Below are positions 24,975 through 37,700 of a DNA stretch of 64,000 nucleotides, in pieces; position 1 is the first letter of the stretch, and every line of letters begins with the position of its first letter. Below the pieces are notes generated by a model, which worked only from the letters and a program-made list of their open reading frames with translations, was not told the DNA's origin and ran no database searches. Made by a program: the position numbers and the translations under genes. The DNA comes from Epsilonproteobacteria bacterium UBA4036 (GTDB taxonomy: Bacteria > Campylobacterota > Campylobacteria > Campylobacterales > Arcobacteraceae), in NCBI GenBank assembly GCA_002382325.1, contig DGAG01000008.1, positions 58,294 to 122,293 of the forward strand, given 5' to 3'.

Positions 24975-25661
24975 TTATTGATTTGATTGTAACACTTTTT
25001 GAAAATTATTCAATGATTTAATATGGGCATCAAAAATACCAATCCATCCTTTGCGTGCCCAAGTTGCCAATGTGGCATCATCAAGCTTTACTAATTTTTC
25101 AATATTGATAATATAAAACTCGTCTAAAATGGTTTTCTCTTCATTATTCACATTGACTTTTAAATCTTTTTTAATCAATAAATCATGCGATTTAAGCTCT
25201 GCAATGATTTTTTTAGAGACATCTCTTTGACGATTTAACTCGCGTACTAACTCCACTTTTGCATTGGCTTCTTTACTTAAGCTTTTATCTTTTTGAATAA
25301 TTGCATGGGCTCTGTTTTTTCCTACAACTTCACTGTTTTTATCAATGGCAATGACGCTGTTTAATGTACCCTTATCATCTTTAACTTCAATATTTAAAAA
25401 AGGATAACTTCGTATAAAGGCGGGCAAATATACGTCAGGCTTATTAAAAATAGAAATCTGCGTTGTAATACCCGTAAGTGCTAAAAACTCTGCCTGCTCA
25501 CCTGCACTAATAATTACAGCACTGTTATGACTGGCATGCCAAACCTCACTAAATCCTAAAGGGATAAGTCCCACATTCTTACCCACAAGTGCTACATTCA
25601 CATCATCAAATTTTAATCCCTTTGATTTCTCTTTATCCAAAATTTCAATATTTTTATACAT
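24975..25661 (-). CDS. SapC family protein
   Basis: This protein of about 228 residues matches the SapC family, first named from the Campylobacter fetus S-layer locus. It has YLPAFIRSYPFLNIEVKDDK, like the family's conserved 'P.fiRrYPF' core, and ends with KGWIGIFDAHIKSLNNFQKV, like the 'G.....AH..Sl....L' C-terminus. No signal peptide or membrane segment is visible. I chose the ATG at 25661 because AAAAGGG lies 6 bases upstream; the ATG two codons earlier would touch that site. The family's function is unknown, but it often occurs near surface-layer and giant RTX proteins. It lies 50 bases beyond the giant gene's terminator. Confidence 0.75.
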   Translation of the reverse strand: MYKNIEILDKEKSKGLKFDDVNVALVGKNVGLIPLGFSEVWHASHNSAVIISAGEQAEFLALTGITTQISIFNKPDVYLPAFIRSYPFLNIEVKDDKGTLNSVIAIDKNSEVVGKNRAHAIIQKDKSLSKEANAKVELVRELNRQRDVSKKIIAELKSHDLLIKKDLKVNVNNEEKTILDEFYIINIEKLVKLDDATLATWARKGWIGIFDAHIKSLNNFQKVLQSNQ

Positions 25662-25713
25662 TCTCATCCCTTTTATTAAATTGTGTCATTATAGCTAAGT
25701 TTTATTAAGGCTC

Positions 25714-25738
25714 AAAACCCAGAGATGTTTCTGGGTTT
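25714..25738 (-). terminator. Intrinsic terminator of the giant RTX gene
   Basis: AAACCCAGA (25715-25723) and TCTGGGTTT (25730-25738) form a perfect 9-bp stem with a 6-base loop, starting 1 base after the stop codon of the giant gene. The T-run that follows on the minus strand is short (TTTTG). It separates the giant gene from the sapC-like run. Confidence 0.7.
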
Positions 25739-25739
25739 A

Positions 25740-28700
25740 TTATACAGCTGCAATAGTCAGTGTAAAATCAGTTGTATCATTGCCATCTGTACTGATATAG
25801 TAAGTATCAGTTGTCGCTCCACTTATATTATCCGTACTCCAATTACTTTCATCTGTTGACCATTTATAATCCGTATTATTCGTCAATATATTTAATGTAT
25901 CATCACTTGAACCACTGATAGTAAACTCTGTACTTCCTGAACCACTTAACCATGCATTAATCGTTTGTGCATCTAAATTGATGGTATTGCTATCTCCTGA
26001 AAAATTTAATGTTTCAATATTGGATAACTGGCTAAAATCCGCATCATTCATGGCGTGATTGTTGCCACTTAATATTACACCATCTGTTCCAGCTCCCCCA
26101 TCAATCTCAAAACGTGAAATATTGCTAAAATCAAGGGTAAAACTATCATCACTTGCACCACCATCAACAAAAACAGTATCACTGTTTCCAGTGTTTGGTG
26201 TAAGTGTAACATTGTCTGCATTTCCTGATAGATTCACCTTTTCAAGCTCAGTTATATTACTAAAGTCAAGTTCACCATTAACTGCATTATTAAAACTTAC
26301 ACTGTCATCATTGCTTGACCCAAAGTCAATATCGTTAAATTTACTTGCCCACGTATCAAAACTTGTTTGATCTGTAAAACTTATACTGTCATCCCCATGT
26401 GTAAAATTAAGGGTTGCAATATCACCATTACTGATTTGATTAAAATCACTTTGAGTGAAATTTCCTGCTTGTGTTAGCGTAACATCCATACCTGTAAGGT
26501 CATTAAACCCTGCATCATTTTGATACAACGTATTAATTTGCGATACGGTACCTTCTATTTCAGTCATTTCCGTTACCGTCACAGTTCCTGTGGTCATATC
26601 ATTAATGTCATTTAAATCTTGTGCATCTAAAGTTGTACCCGTTACATCAATGGAAACATTGCTTGCAATATTTAACTCATCATTAGTAATTGCTGTTCTT
26701 AATGTTTCAAGTTCTGCAGCTGTTCCTGTAATTTTAGTTACATTATTTGCATCAACTTCTATGGTTGTTTTATCTTTGATGCTCAATAAATCGCTGGCTG
26801 TAGAATCTGTTGCCGATACTGTAATCGTATAAGCATTGCCACTTCCTGCTAATGTGGCTAATTGCGATGCACTTTGAGTTTCTATAATTGCAGTAACCAC
26901 GCCTGTTGCACTGTCATTATAAATAGTATTGGCATCTGCAATACTCACTGTTCCTGACACTTCTGTTGCAAGAGAATTATTACTTACCGTCGTAATATTA
27001 CTTGAAGCTAATGCTGTTTTAATGGCATTAGCATCGCCTGTAAGTTTCGTAATGGCTTGCGCATTGATTGCTTCTGAAGTTTTATTAACTAAGGCATTTA
27101 AATCACTGGCTGCCGTATCAGTTGCTGTTATGGTTAAACTTAAGGCATCACTTGAAGTTGCATTGGCAAGATGAGTATTTAAATTACTGGCTGTATCTGC
27201 TGTAATTATTGCTGTTACAACACCGTTGGTTGCATTTGCCATTGTATTAGCATCAGTTGCACTGATACTTCCCCCTGTAATGGTTACATTCGCATTTGAT
27301 ACAATTGCTAGAGCATCGTTTATTTCCGTGGTTAAACTTGCTGTATCGTATGCTTCTGTGATTGTATTAATTGACGTGGTGGTAAAGTTATCTATTTTTG
27401 CATTTAAATCAACCAAATCAGAAGCATCGACACTGGATTCATTGGTTGTAAATGTTATCACATCACTGGCATTGACATCTGTAATTGCACTTAACGTTGC
27501 ACTTACAGCTCCTGTTGCAATCGTAGCTGTTAGGGCACCTGTTGTTTTTTGTGCTGCAAAATTCACGTCATTGGTACTCACGCTTGAATCCGTTAATTCA
27601 ATCGTACCATTATGTTCTGTTATGGTTCCAGCAAAGGCATCTTTTATAAGCGACACCGATCCTGAATAGTTTTGTGAAATGCTTTGAGCATTCAGTGTAA
27701 TATCCCCACTTGTAGCATCATTAATAGCTTTAAGTTCTTCAAGTGTTGCAGGCATTGTTCCAGTTATGGTGATATTTACATTCGCACTGGTATTTATTTC
27801 ATTGGATTCAAGTACTGTTTTAATATCTGCTGCACTTCCAGTTAAAGTTGAAATATGAGTATCTGCATTGATTGCTATTGAAGTTTTACTCGCTAGTGCT
27901 ACTAAATCTGAAGCCACGGCTGTTCCACCATTTACTGTAATGGTATATGCATTAACTTGACCACCGCTGTCATTTAAAGCATTGTTTAAATCCGTAGCCG
28001 TTCCTTGATTCAATGTTGCAGTTACAATACCACTGGTTAAATCAGCAATGGTATCGGATTGTGTGGTTGTGATGGTACCAGAAATTTCAACTTGCTCATT
28101 TCCTAAATTTGTAAAATTATTCGCATTGGTGATATAAACCGTCTCTATTTGAGCATAGGTTCCTGTCACTTTTGAAGCATCCACAATTACATCTTCTGAA
28201 GTTTTGCTATCAAGTGCATTTAAATCTGTTGCATTGGCATTGGCACCAGTGATTGTTAAAGTTAAAGCATCATTACCTGTTAAACTTGCATCATTTAATG
28301 CCGTATTTAAACTATCAGCCGTACCTGTTGCACTGGCAGTTACTACTCCTGTTGTATCGCTTGCAACAATATTAATATCGCTTGCGGATGAAGTACCTGT
28401 GAGTGTTGCTGTATAGTCTGCTTTCATAGTAATATCTGCACTGGCAATTGCCGCAACTTGTGTTCCTGTTCCAATCACACTTGTTACAGCAGTTGCATCT
28501 ATTGTTTGTGAAGTTTTAGCATCAAGGTTGGTTAAATCAGTTGCCTGTGTTGCCCCTGTATCATTGCTTACTGTTAACGTTAAAGCATCTGTTGCCGTTG
28601 CCTGCGTGAGTTGCGTATTGAGATTTTCTGCCGTATCAGCACTCACATCTGCTGTTACCACACCCGTTGTATCTGCTAGTACTTTATTTATATCACTTGC

Positions 28701-31700
28701 ACTTGCTGTGTCACTGATATTGACTGTATAGTTCGGTGCTGTGGTAAAGTTTGCCCCTGTATTTTCTACAACTTCTAACATTTCAGAGATTGTAGCAGCA
28801 GAGACAGTTGTCACACTTGATAAATCAATCGCATTGGTACTGTTATCGTTGATTGATTGTATTTGTGTTCCTGTAAGTGTGGTGTTACTGAGTTTAAGTG
28901 TCCCTGCACCACTTCCTTCATTACCATCAAATTGAGAGTAACTTAGAGTCAGAGTGTTACTTGCATTGATATCAAAGATATCAACGATACCATTAATATT
29001 TGTTCCACTGATATCTTTGTTGATGTTGACATCTAAAGTAACAACTCCATTTGCAGTGCCTGTTTTATTTATTGTAATATTACTAAAATCATGGCTGCTG
29101 CTATCAGAAATAATAACCAAACTTCCTGTACCATTGAGAGTAATCGTCATGGTTTTATCGGATAACTCTTTAGCATTTAAGGTTAACGTTTCCCCATTAG
29201 CCACGGCAATTTCATCAAAATTAAGAAGCGTGACAGATGATAAGTCAAGGTTTCCACTTAAATTTAAGGTATTAGTACCCCCACCCCCATCTAAAGTTTC
29301 TATCCCAGTCACATTTGATACTGTAAAAATATCATCTCCTGCACCCCCGATGATTTTTTCTATATTTTGCAGTGTATTAGTATGACCTCCATTCGTAATT
29401 GTTGCACTTGTATTTCCATTATTAACCGTTACCGTTAATGCCGTAGCAACATTTGTATAGTCTGCTGTATCACTGTTTGCTCCACCATTAATAATTGAGC
29501 CATCATGCACAACGTCTAAATGTATCGTATCTGCATTATTTGATAAAATATAGTGTTCAAAATTTTCAAATACATCATTTCCATCACCACTTGAAGTCCC
29601 CTCACCATTGGCAGTAACATTAAGCGTAATACTTCCTGCAGCCCCACTGTAACTTAAAGTATCTTCTGCGCTTCCACCGATGAAACTGTTGGCATAAGCA
29701 TTCCCTTCAACACTGTTTGTGCCATTGCCCATTTGTAAATGTTTGATTTGTACAATGGTATCACTGCTTGTTCCATACGTTGCTATCTCACTTCGTAAAT
29801 TTACATTGACATCTGCTCCACCAACTTCGGTATAATATAACCAGTTTTCATCCAAGCTGCCACCAATGATACTGTCATTTCCTGTTCCTGCATAAATGGT
29901 ATCAGCTCCCGCTCCACCATTAAGATAGTTATCCCCACTGACTCCTTTGATGATATCCGTTTGATTTCCACCTACAAGTGAGTTGTTCATATTATTGCCC
30001 GTAAGGTTATTTGCTTGAGTTAACGAACCAATGATGCCTTCAATATTGGTTAAAGTGTCAGTATAAGCACCTGTTATATTGTGGTTTACATTTGTAGTAG
30101 CTCCATTATCAAGAAGTGTGACTGTAATTCCTGTAGAACTAGAACTGTAATCTACCACATCAAGGTCAGCACCCCCATCAATAATATCTGTACCTGCACT
30201 TGCAATGATTATATCATTGCCATCTTCACCGTAAATACTATCAACTCCACTTCCACCATAAATAGTATCTGCAGCACTTCCAGCATAAATCGTATTTTCT
30301 CCGCCCATACCATAAATGACATCATTGCCTGCACCTGTGTTAATGATATTAGTTCCATTGCTTCCCCAAACTGTATCATAACCTCCACCAGTATTGACAT
30401 TGTGAATATCCACCAGTGTATCGGTCATACCGCTTGTTGCACCCGTCATTGTTGCTGTTGCCGTTCCACTGTTATGTGTTTGAGAACTGTTACTTAAATT
30501 GACTCGTACATTAGAGGCATTATGTCTGTCTGTATAATCAACCGTATTATTATTGGCTCCACCATTGATATAATCATTGCCCGTTCCACTGTAAATGGTA
30601 TCATTTCCTGCATCACCATAGAGTTGATTTTCTCCACCAACCCCATAGATTTCATCAGCCCCTGCTCCACCCATGAGCGTATTCGTGGCTCCATCACTTC
30701 CTTTAATATGATCATCTTGTGCAGTACCTATGATATTTTCTATGCCAAAAAGTGTTTGATTGTAATCAGTGATCGTACCCGCATTATCATGTCGAAAGTT
30801 TGCATTATCTTGAGTTAAGATATCAACATTTACCCCATCAACCGTCTTAATTAAACTAAAATTCACCCAGTCACCATGACCTGAAGTATTTCCATCTCCA
30901 TGAATTTCATCATTCCCAAGACTTGCGAAAATATAATCATCACCCTCACCTGTTTTGATAATATTTCGTTCACTGTTTCCTCGCATAGTGTCATTATATT
31001 GTGTGCCGTCTATATTTTCAATATCTGTTACCGTTCCAGTTTGTTCACTCCCACCATTAAGCCAACTATTGATAAATCTATTTGCATTAATAGTAGTCGC
31101 ATCATAACTTAAAGCATCACTTCCAAGATTTACAACTACTCGTTGAGTGCCTCCATCAAATCTTAAGGTATCATTATCTGCACCACCGTCTATAATATCT
31201 GTTCCTGTTCCTGCGTAAATAATATCATCATTAGCACCACCGTCAATATTGTTGTTTCCAACTTTACCGTAAAGGGTATCATTGCCATCATCTCCACGAA
31301 TCACATCATTACCCGTACCACCAAAGATTAGATCATTGCCACTGTCACCTTCTAAACGATTATTGCCTTGAACACCAAAGATAATATCATTACCAGCACC
31401 TCCATAAATTGAGTCATCTCCTTGCATACCCCAAAGTGTATCCGCACCATTGTTTCCATAAATTGTATCACTGTTATTTGAACCCACCAATACATCCGCA
31501 TAGTGTGTTAATCTAAAAATCTCAATATCAGGGTTCGCTCCCTCTTGATATAAGTAATCGGTTTGACCTCTTCCATCGGTTATGCTGTAAAAATTATGAG
31601 AACCTGTTAAAGACAATCCATTAATATCACCTAAATCAATTGAAACAATGGTACTGTTTTGGTTACTCAAGCTTAATGAAGAAAATCCCGTTGCGAGATT

Positions 31701-34700
31701 ATTAAAATCTGCTGCTGCAATATCATTTAATATAATGATTGAACTTTGATTTGCGCCTAAATTATTCACTAAATCAATACTATCTTGCCCACTTCCTCCA
31801 ATAATCGTGTCACTTCCATAATTAATAGATGCCGTATCATTTCCATCACCCAGATCAATAATATTATTGCCATTTCGTGATAAGACATGGTCATTGCCTG
31901 CATACATAACAAAAATGTTATCACTGTTGCTTCCCCAAACGGTTTGGTTTCGATTACCATCAAAATCAATCACATTTTGAATATTATAAACTTTACTGTC
32001 ACCTGCATTGTTGTTTGCAAGGTCAAAATTTGAAATAGCTCCACTCATGTTTTCTAAACTTAACCAGTTTCCAATATCTGCATAACCTTCCCCATCGATG
32101 TGATTGATTCCCGAGCTAAGAAAAATAGTATCATCACCATCACCTGCTAAAATAGAGTTATTTTCTCCATGTTTCCCCATGAGTAAATCTGTGGCGTCAG
32201 TTCCTTGGATATGCTCAATTTGCATAATATAGTCAAACTCATTAGCAATAATATCACCATTACTGTCAAGTCTAAACACTTGTGAATAATCACCATTTAA
32301 ATAAGCTCTGTCTCCATCAACATCTGTAAACGTTGTGACTTGTTCTAAATTCACATTAATACCATAAGGATTTGCTCCTAAGGTTAAACTGCTATAATCT
32401 ATCCAGTCTCCTTCTAAATCTTCAAAGGCTTCATCTCCACCAATTAAAAAAGCGTCATTAAATGAACCTACAAAGGTATCAATCCCTTGTCCACCAAATG
32501 CCACATCACCTCGTTGAGCTCCAGTTTTTGAACTGGCCGTATAAATAGTATCGTTTCCAGTGCCTCCATAAAGGGTATTTTCTCCACCTATGCCATGTAT
32601 TTCATCATGCCCCCCATAACCATGGATAATATTATCGTCACTGTTTCCTTTAAGAATATCATCATAGTTTAATGTTCCCGTGATATTATGAATATTTCTT
32701 ATATAGGTTTCAATATTTCCATAACCATCATCATTAACTCGACCAGTCGTTCCATCACCGTTATCATAACTTAAATCAATATCTACGCTGTTGGTTGCAT
32801 AATAAAAACTAATGGTATTGTTTCCATGAGTTGCGCTTCCAGCATAATAATTTGTTCCATCTGCGGTCACTATCTCAAAATCACCACCATCGTATTGATC
32901 AACACCCGTTCCACCATGAAGGGTATCATTGCCTTGTCCTCCAATAAGAAAGTTGCTTCCAGCTGTTCCATAAATAACATCATTGTCTTGATTTCCATGA
33001 AGTGTATTATTGCTGCTGTCACCTCTTAGTGTGTCGGCATGATTGGTACCAAAGAGATTTTCAATTTCAACAATATTGGGCGTATATCCACCAAAAGTAA
33101 TCGCGTTGGCACTCATAGTTGCATCAAGACCATTGTTAATTCCAGCAAAACTCAACCAGTCACCACCTCCTTCTATAGCTAACCCACTGCCTTGTGTATT
33201 GCCCACTACGGTATGATTTCCTCCATAAATAGCATCATTTCCTAATGTTGCAATAATCCAGTCATCTCCTTCTTGTGCTCGTATAACATTAATGCTGTTA
33301 TCCCCTTGTAAAACATCATTATGGTTTGATCCCGTAACATTAGCAATATCATAAAGTGCATCTGCTCCACCAAAGCCATTGTCACTGGCTTCATTAGCAC
33401 TTAAATCCACATTTACACTGTTGCTTGCATTAATATAACTTATCGTATCTGTTCCACTGGCTGTTGCTCCTGCAATATTGCCATTTCCATCAACAGTTGC
33501 ATTGCCACCATAGTAAGTATTATCTCCACCATTCGCATAGATTAAATCATTGCCATCGCCACCATAAATAAGGTCATCATAATTTACACTTGCAGTCAGA
33601 GTATCGTTTCCACCATAGGTTAAAACTGTATTATCTCCTCTTGCATCGCTTAAGTCAATTTCATCTTTATAATTAGTAGCAATGATTCGTTCAAAATGGG
33701 TTTTAAGTGTATCTGTTCCATCTGTGGAACTTACAATAGTGCTGTCCTCTCCATCAGGTTTGAGTGTAACGGTAATTCCTGATTCAGAAGAGGCATAATA
33801 AAGCGTATCAATCCCATTGCCACCCCATAATGTATCATTGCCTGTTCCACCAATATACGTATTGTCTCCATCGGTCGTATTAACTAAATTCCCATTAATA
33901 TCTCTGGCTCTTCCATCAAGAATATCATCCCCTGCTCCGCCATCTAAGGTATCATTGCCTGTACCCCCATAAACCGTATCGTTGTTATCTCCTCCATAAA
34001 GTTTGTTGTCATTGGCAATACCATAAAGAGTATCATTGCCTTCTCGTCCATCTAAAGTATCATTGCCTTGTCCACCAATAAGAACATTGGCATACGAATT
34101 TCCGTAAATCGTATCATTTGCTCCTGTACCGATTACTTTTTGGATATTGATTAAATCATCTTCTACTACAGTATTAGCTCCAAGTGGGTCTTCATGGTAT
34201 CCATTATCCAAAGCTTTACTCAAACCTAAATCCACTACAACACGATTTCCATCACCTGCAATATCTACACTGCTATAATCTACCGTGTTAAATCCATCGC
34301 CACCATCAATATAATCACTTCCCTTAGAGACAATAAAACTGTCATCACCTTTATATCCAAACAGTGAGTTAATGACATTAAAATCATCATCTCCTTTTAA
34401 TGTATCAGCATTTTTAGTCCCTTTGGCATTTTCAATATCATTGAGTGTATCAAAGTTTGCAACAGCTCCAATTTGTTCAGCTTTGTCTTGGCTTAAATCA
34501 ATATTTACAGCTTTTGAATCATTAATATAACTGTAATCTACCCAATCACTGCCACTGTTTGCATGTGCATCAATCCCATCTCTAGCAGCATTATAAGTAA
34601 CCGTTCCACCATACAGTTCATCACCACCAAGAAGTCCTAAAAGGGTATCATTCCCAGAGCCACCAATTAAGATATTGCCGCTTCCACCAAATCCAAAGAT

Positions 34701-37700
34701 GATATCAGCACCACTGCCACCATCAATAATATTTTTAACACTGCTTCCTATTAAAGTATCTGCTCCACTGCCACCAAGGGCATCTTCTACATTATAAATG
34801 GTATTTTTTCCATATCCTATTGAAGTTTGAGCATCCAAAGAGAGTATACTTTCATTAAGATAATCAATATCTTCAGTTGTACTTAAATTTAAAGTTACAG
34901 CAACCCCACTGTTACTAAAATCAATCAAATCTCTTGAAGCAGTATCACTCTCGCTGCCAACAGCACCAATAGTTGTATAACTCTCACCATAAATGATGTT
35001 ATCTCCAACTCCTCCTCTAAAGGTATCGCTTCCATCTCCACCCACTAAAATATTATTGGCACTGATACCATAAAGCACATCATCCCCATCATATCCATAG
35101 AGTGTATTGTTTTGACCACTCCCTTGGATAAAATCATCTTGATTGCTTCCTTTAATATTTTCAATACCTAAAATGGTCATATCACCATAATAGTCATGTA
35201 CTGTTTGAGAATTTGTATCATTTAAATTCACTTTAATACCACTGTAAGGTGCTACTGAATCAACAGCAATATTAACAACAGTAAAATCAAGTAAATCAAT
35301 ACCTTCATCCCCATCAATATAATCGCCACCTTGTGAAGCATAAATCACATCATTGCCACCAAGGGTTAAAATAGTATTATGCACACTGTCTGTATAGATA
35401 ATATCATTTTGTCCCGTGGCTTTAATATGTTCTATGGATACCAATACATTATTATCGGTATTAATTTGGGCACCGGACATAAAACCACCCGTTAAAGTAA
35501 TATGGGTTCCATATCCAGCAATATTATCAAAATACGCCCAGTCTCCTCCACCTGCATTTAAATCTGTGTGAGTTCCCCCATCTAAATAGTTACTTCCAAG
35601 ACCACCTCTTAAAGTGTCATCTCCTGCCCCTGCTATGAGTTTATTTTTCTCATTATTTCCAAAAATAGTATCACTAAAAGCCGTTCCCACAATATTTTGA
35701 ATTCCATCAAGATATTTTGCATTTCCAAAACCATCTGTGGTAACTCGATAGGTGTTTTCACTGCCTAACGTTTGGTTTTTACCTAAATCAACTTCAATTC
35801 CTGCAATTCTTGCATCATCACTAAATTGAACACTGTTTTCACCCGTTCCTCCTAAAACCGTATCCACTCCACCTTTGAGTACGAAATAATCATTACCCGC
35901 TGCACCTGATAAATAATTTGCACTGCTGTTGCCCACAATATAATCATCTCGAGAAGAGCCTATGATATTTTCAATACTGATTAAGATATCACTGCCATAA
36001 TTTGTATGAATACGTTGTGCATTTTCATCACTGATATCTACTTTAATACCACTAAAATAGATATCATCAAATGCATAGGCAGTTGTAAAGTCAAAAGCAT
36101 TGGCTACCCCCAACGCAACATCATCGTCTTGAAAATTTAAACCCGTTAGATAACTGTAATCAACCGTATCACTTCCATTTATGCCACCATCAATATAGTT
36201 ATCGCCACTGCCTGAAATAATACTGTCATCACCATCTTGACCATACAAGGAGTTGTTGCCACCCAGACCATTAATAATATCATTCCCCAATCCACCATGA
36301 ATAATATTGGCCTGATTACTTCCAATAATATCATCGGCATACGCGGTACCTATGACATTATGAATATTAAAAAGTTGGTCACTGTTTCCTACACTTTGAG
36401 CAAAACCAATACTTTTATTTTGAGCTAATGCATTATTTAATCGCACAGTTACACTGCTTGTAACCAACTCATAACTTACGGTGTCATTACCTTGTTCAAG
36501 AGTATTGGAACCACCATAAATATAGTTAATGTCTCCTTTTCCTCCATAAATGGTATCATCATTTAATCCACCATAAACTGTATCATTTCCACTATTGGTA
36601 TACACAGTATCTAGTCCAGCCCCTGCAAAAATTGTGTCATTACCCGTTCCGGCATAAATCTCATCATTACTTGATGTATCATCAACTTCTGTTGCATTGA
36701 TTTTATCACCGTAAATGACATTATTACCTGCGGTTCCTTTAATGATATCAACTCCCGCTTCACCAATTAAAGTATTATTCCCACCATCACCCACAATAGA
36801 ATCATTGTGTGAAGTTCCAATAATATTTTCAATATTAACTATCGTATGGGCATGTAAGCCTGTGCCACTTCCATCTTCATTTATAGTCACAGTAGTTGAC
36901 GTCTCTTCCGTAAGAGCAACATGAACTCCTCGAATAAATCCTGTAGTGTCTATGAGTGAATAATCAACCGTATCACTTCCTCGACCTGTGGTATTTACTC
37001 CATCGGTTTCATTTCCACCATCTATAACATCCCCTGTGAAGTGGACAGCACTATTTGCTCTAAAAGTATCATTTCCAGTACCACCCAAAAGCTCATCTGC
37101 TCCAAGTCCACTGTAAATTAAATCATTTCCAGCCCCACCATCAAGATAGTTTTGCCCATCAATTCCATAGATGGTATCGTTTCCACCCATACCAAAAATA
37201 GTATTGTTTTCTCCATTTCCATAAATGGTATCTGCCCCTGCACTGCCCTTGATATTTTCGATATGTGCAATTTTATCGGTGGCTATTTTTACTCCACTCG
37301 CATTATAAATATTCACATTAGCATAACCATCACCATCATTCCAAACTACGGGATTGTCGGCATTAGACGTGTGTGTTGTGTCAAGATTTAATACAATTTT
37401 AGCTGCACCATTGGTACTGTAATCAAGTGTATCTCCATTATTTTCATTTGTATTTAAACCACCATCGATGATATTATCTTCATCAATTCTACTGACAAAA
37501 GAGTCATCAAACTCGCTTCCTACAAGATTTTGAATATTTGAGAGTGTATCTGTAACACTTCCACTTGCAACTGTTTTAGTCACCGTTCCTGCTTGTAAAT
37601 TGGCATTAATACCTGCAATGAGTGCGGTATAGGTATAAAGTGCGGTGTTATTTCCTGCAAATCCATTAAGGTTATTGGCATTGGCATTTCCTCTAAACGT

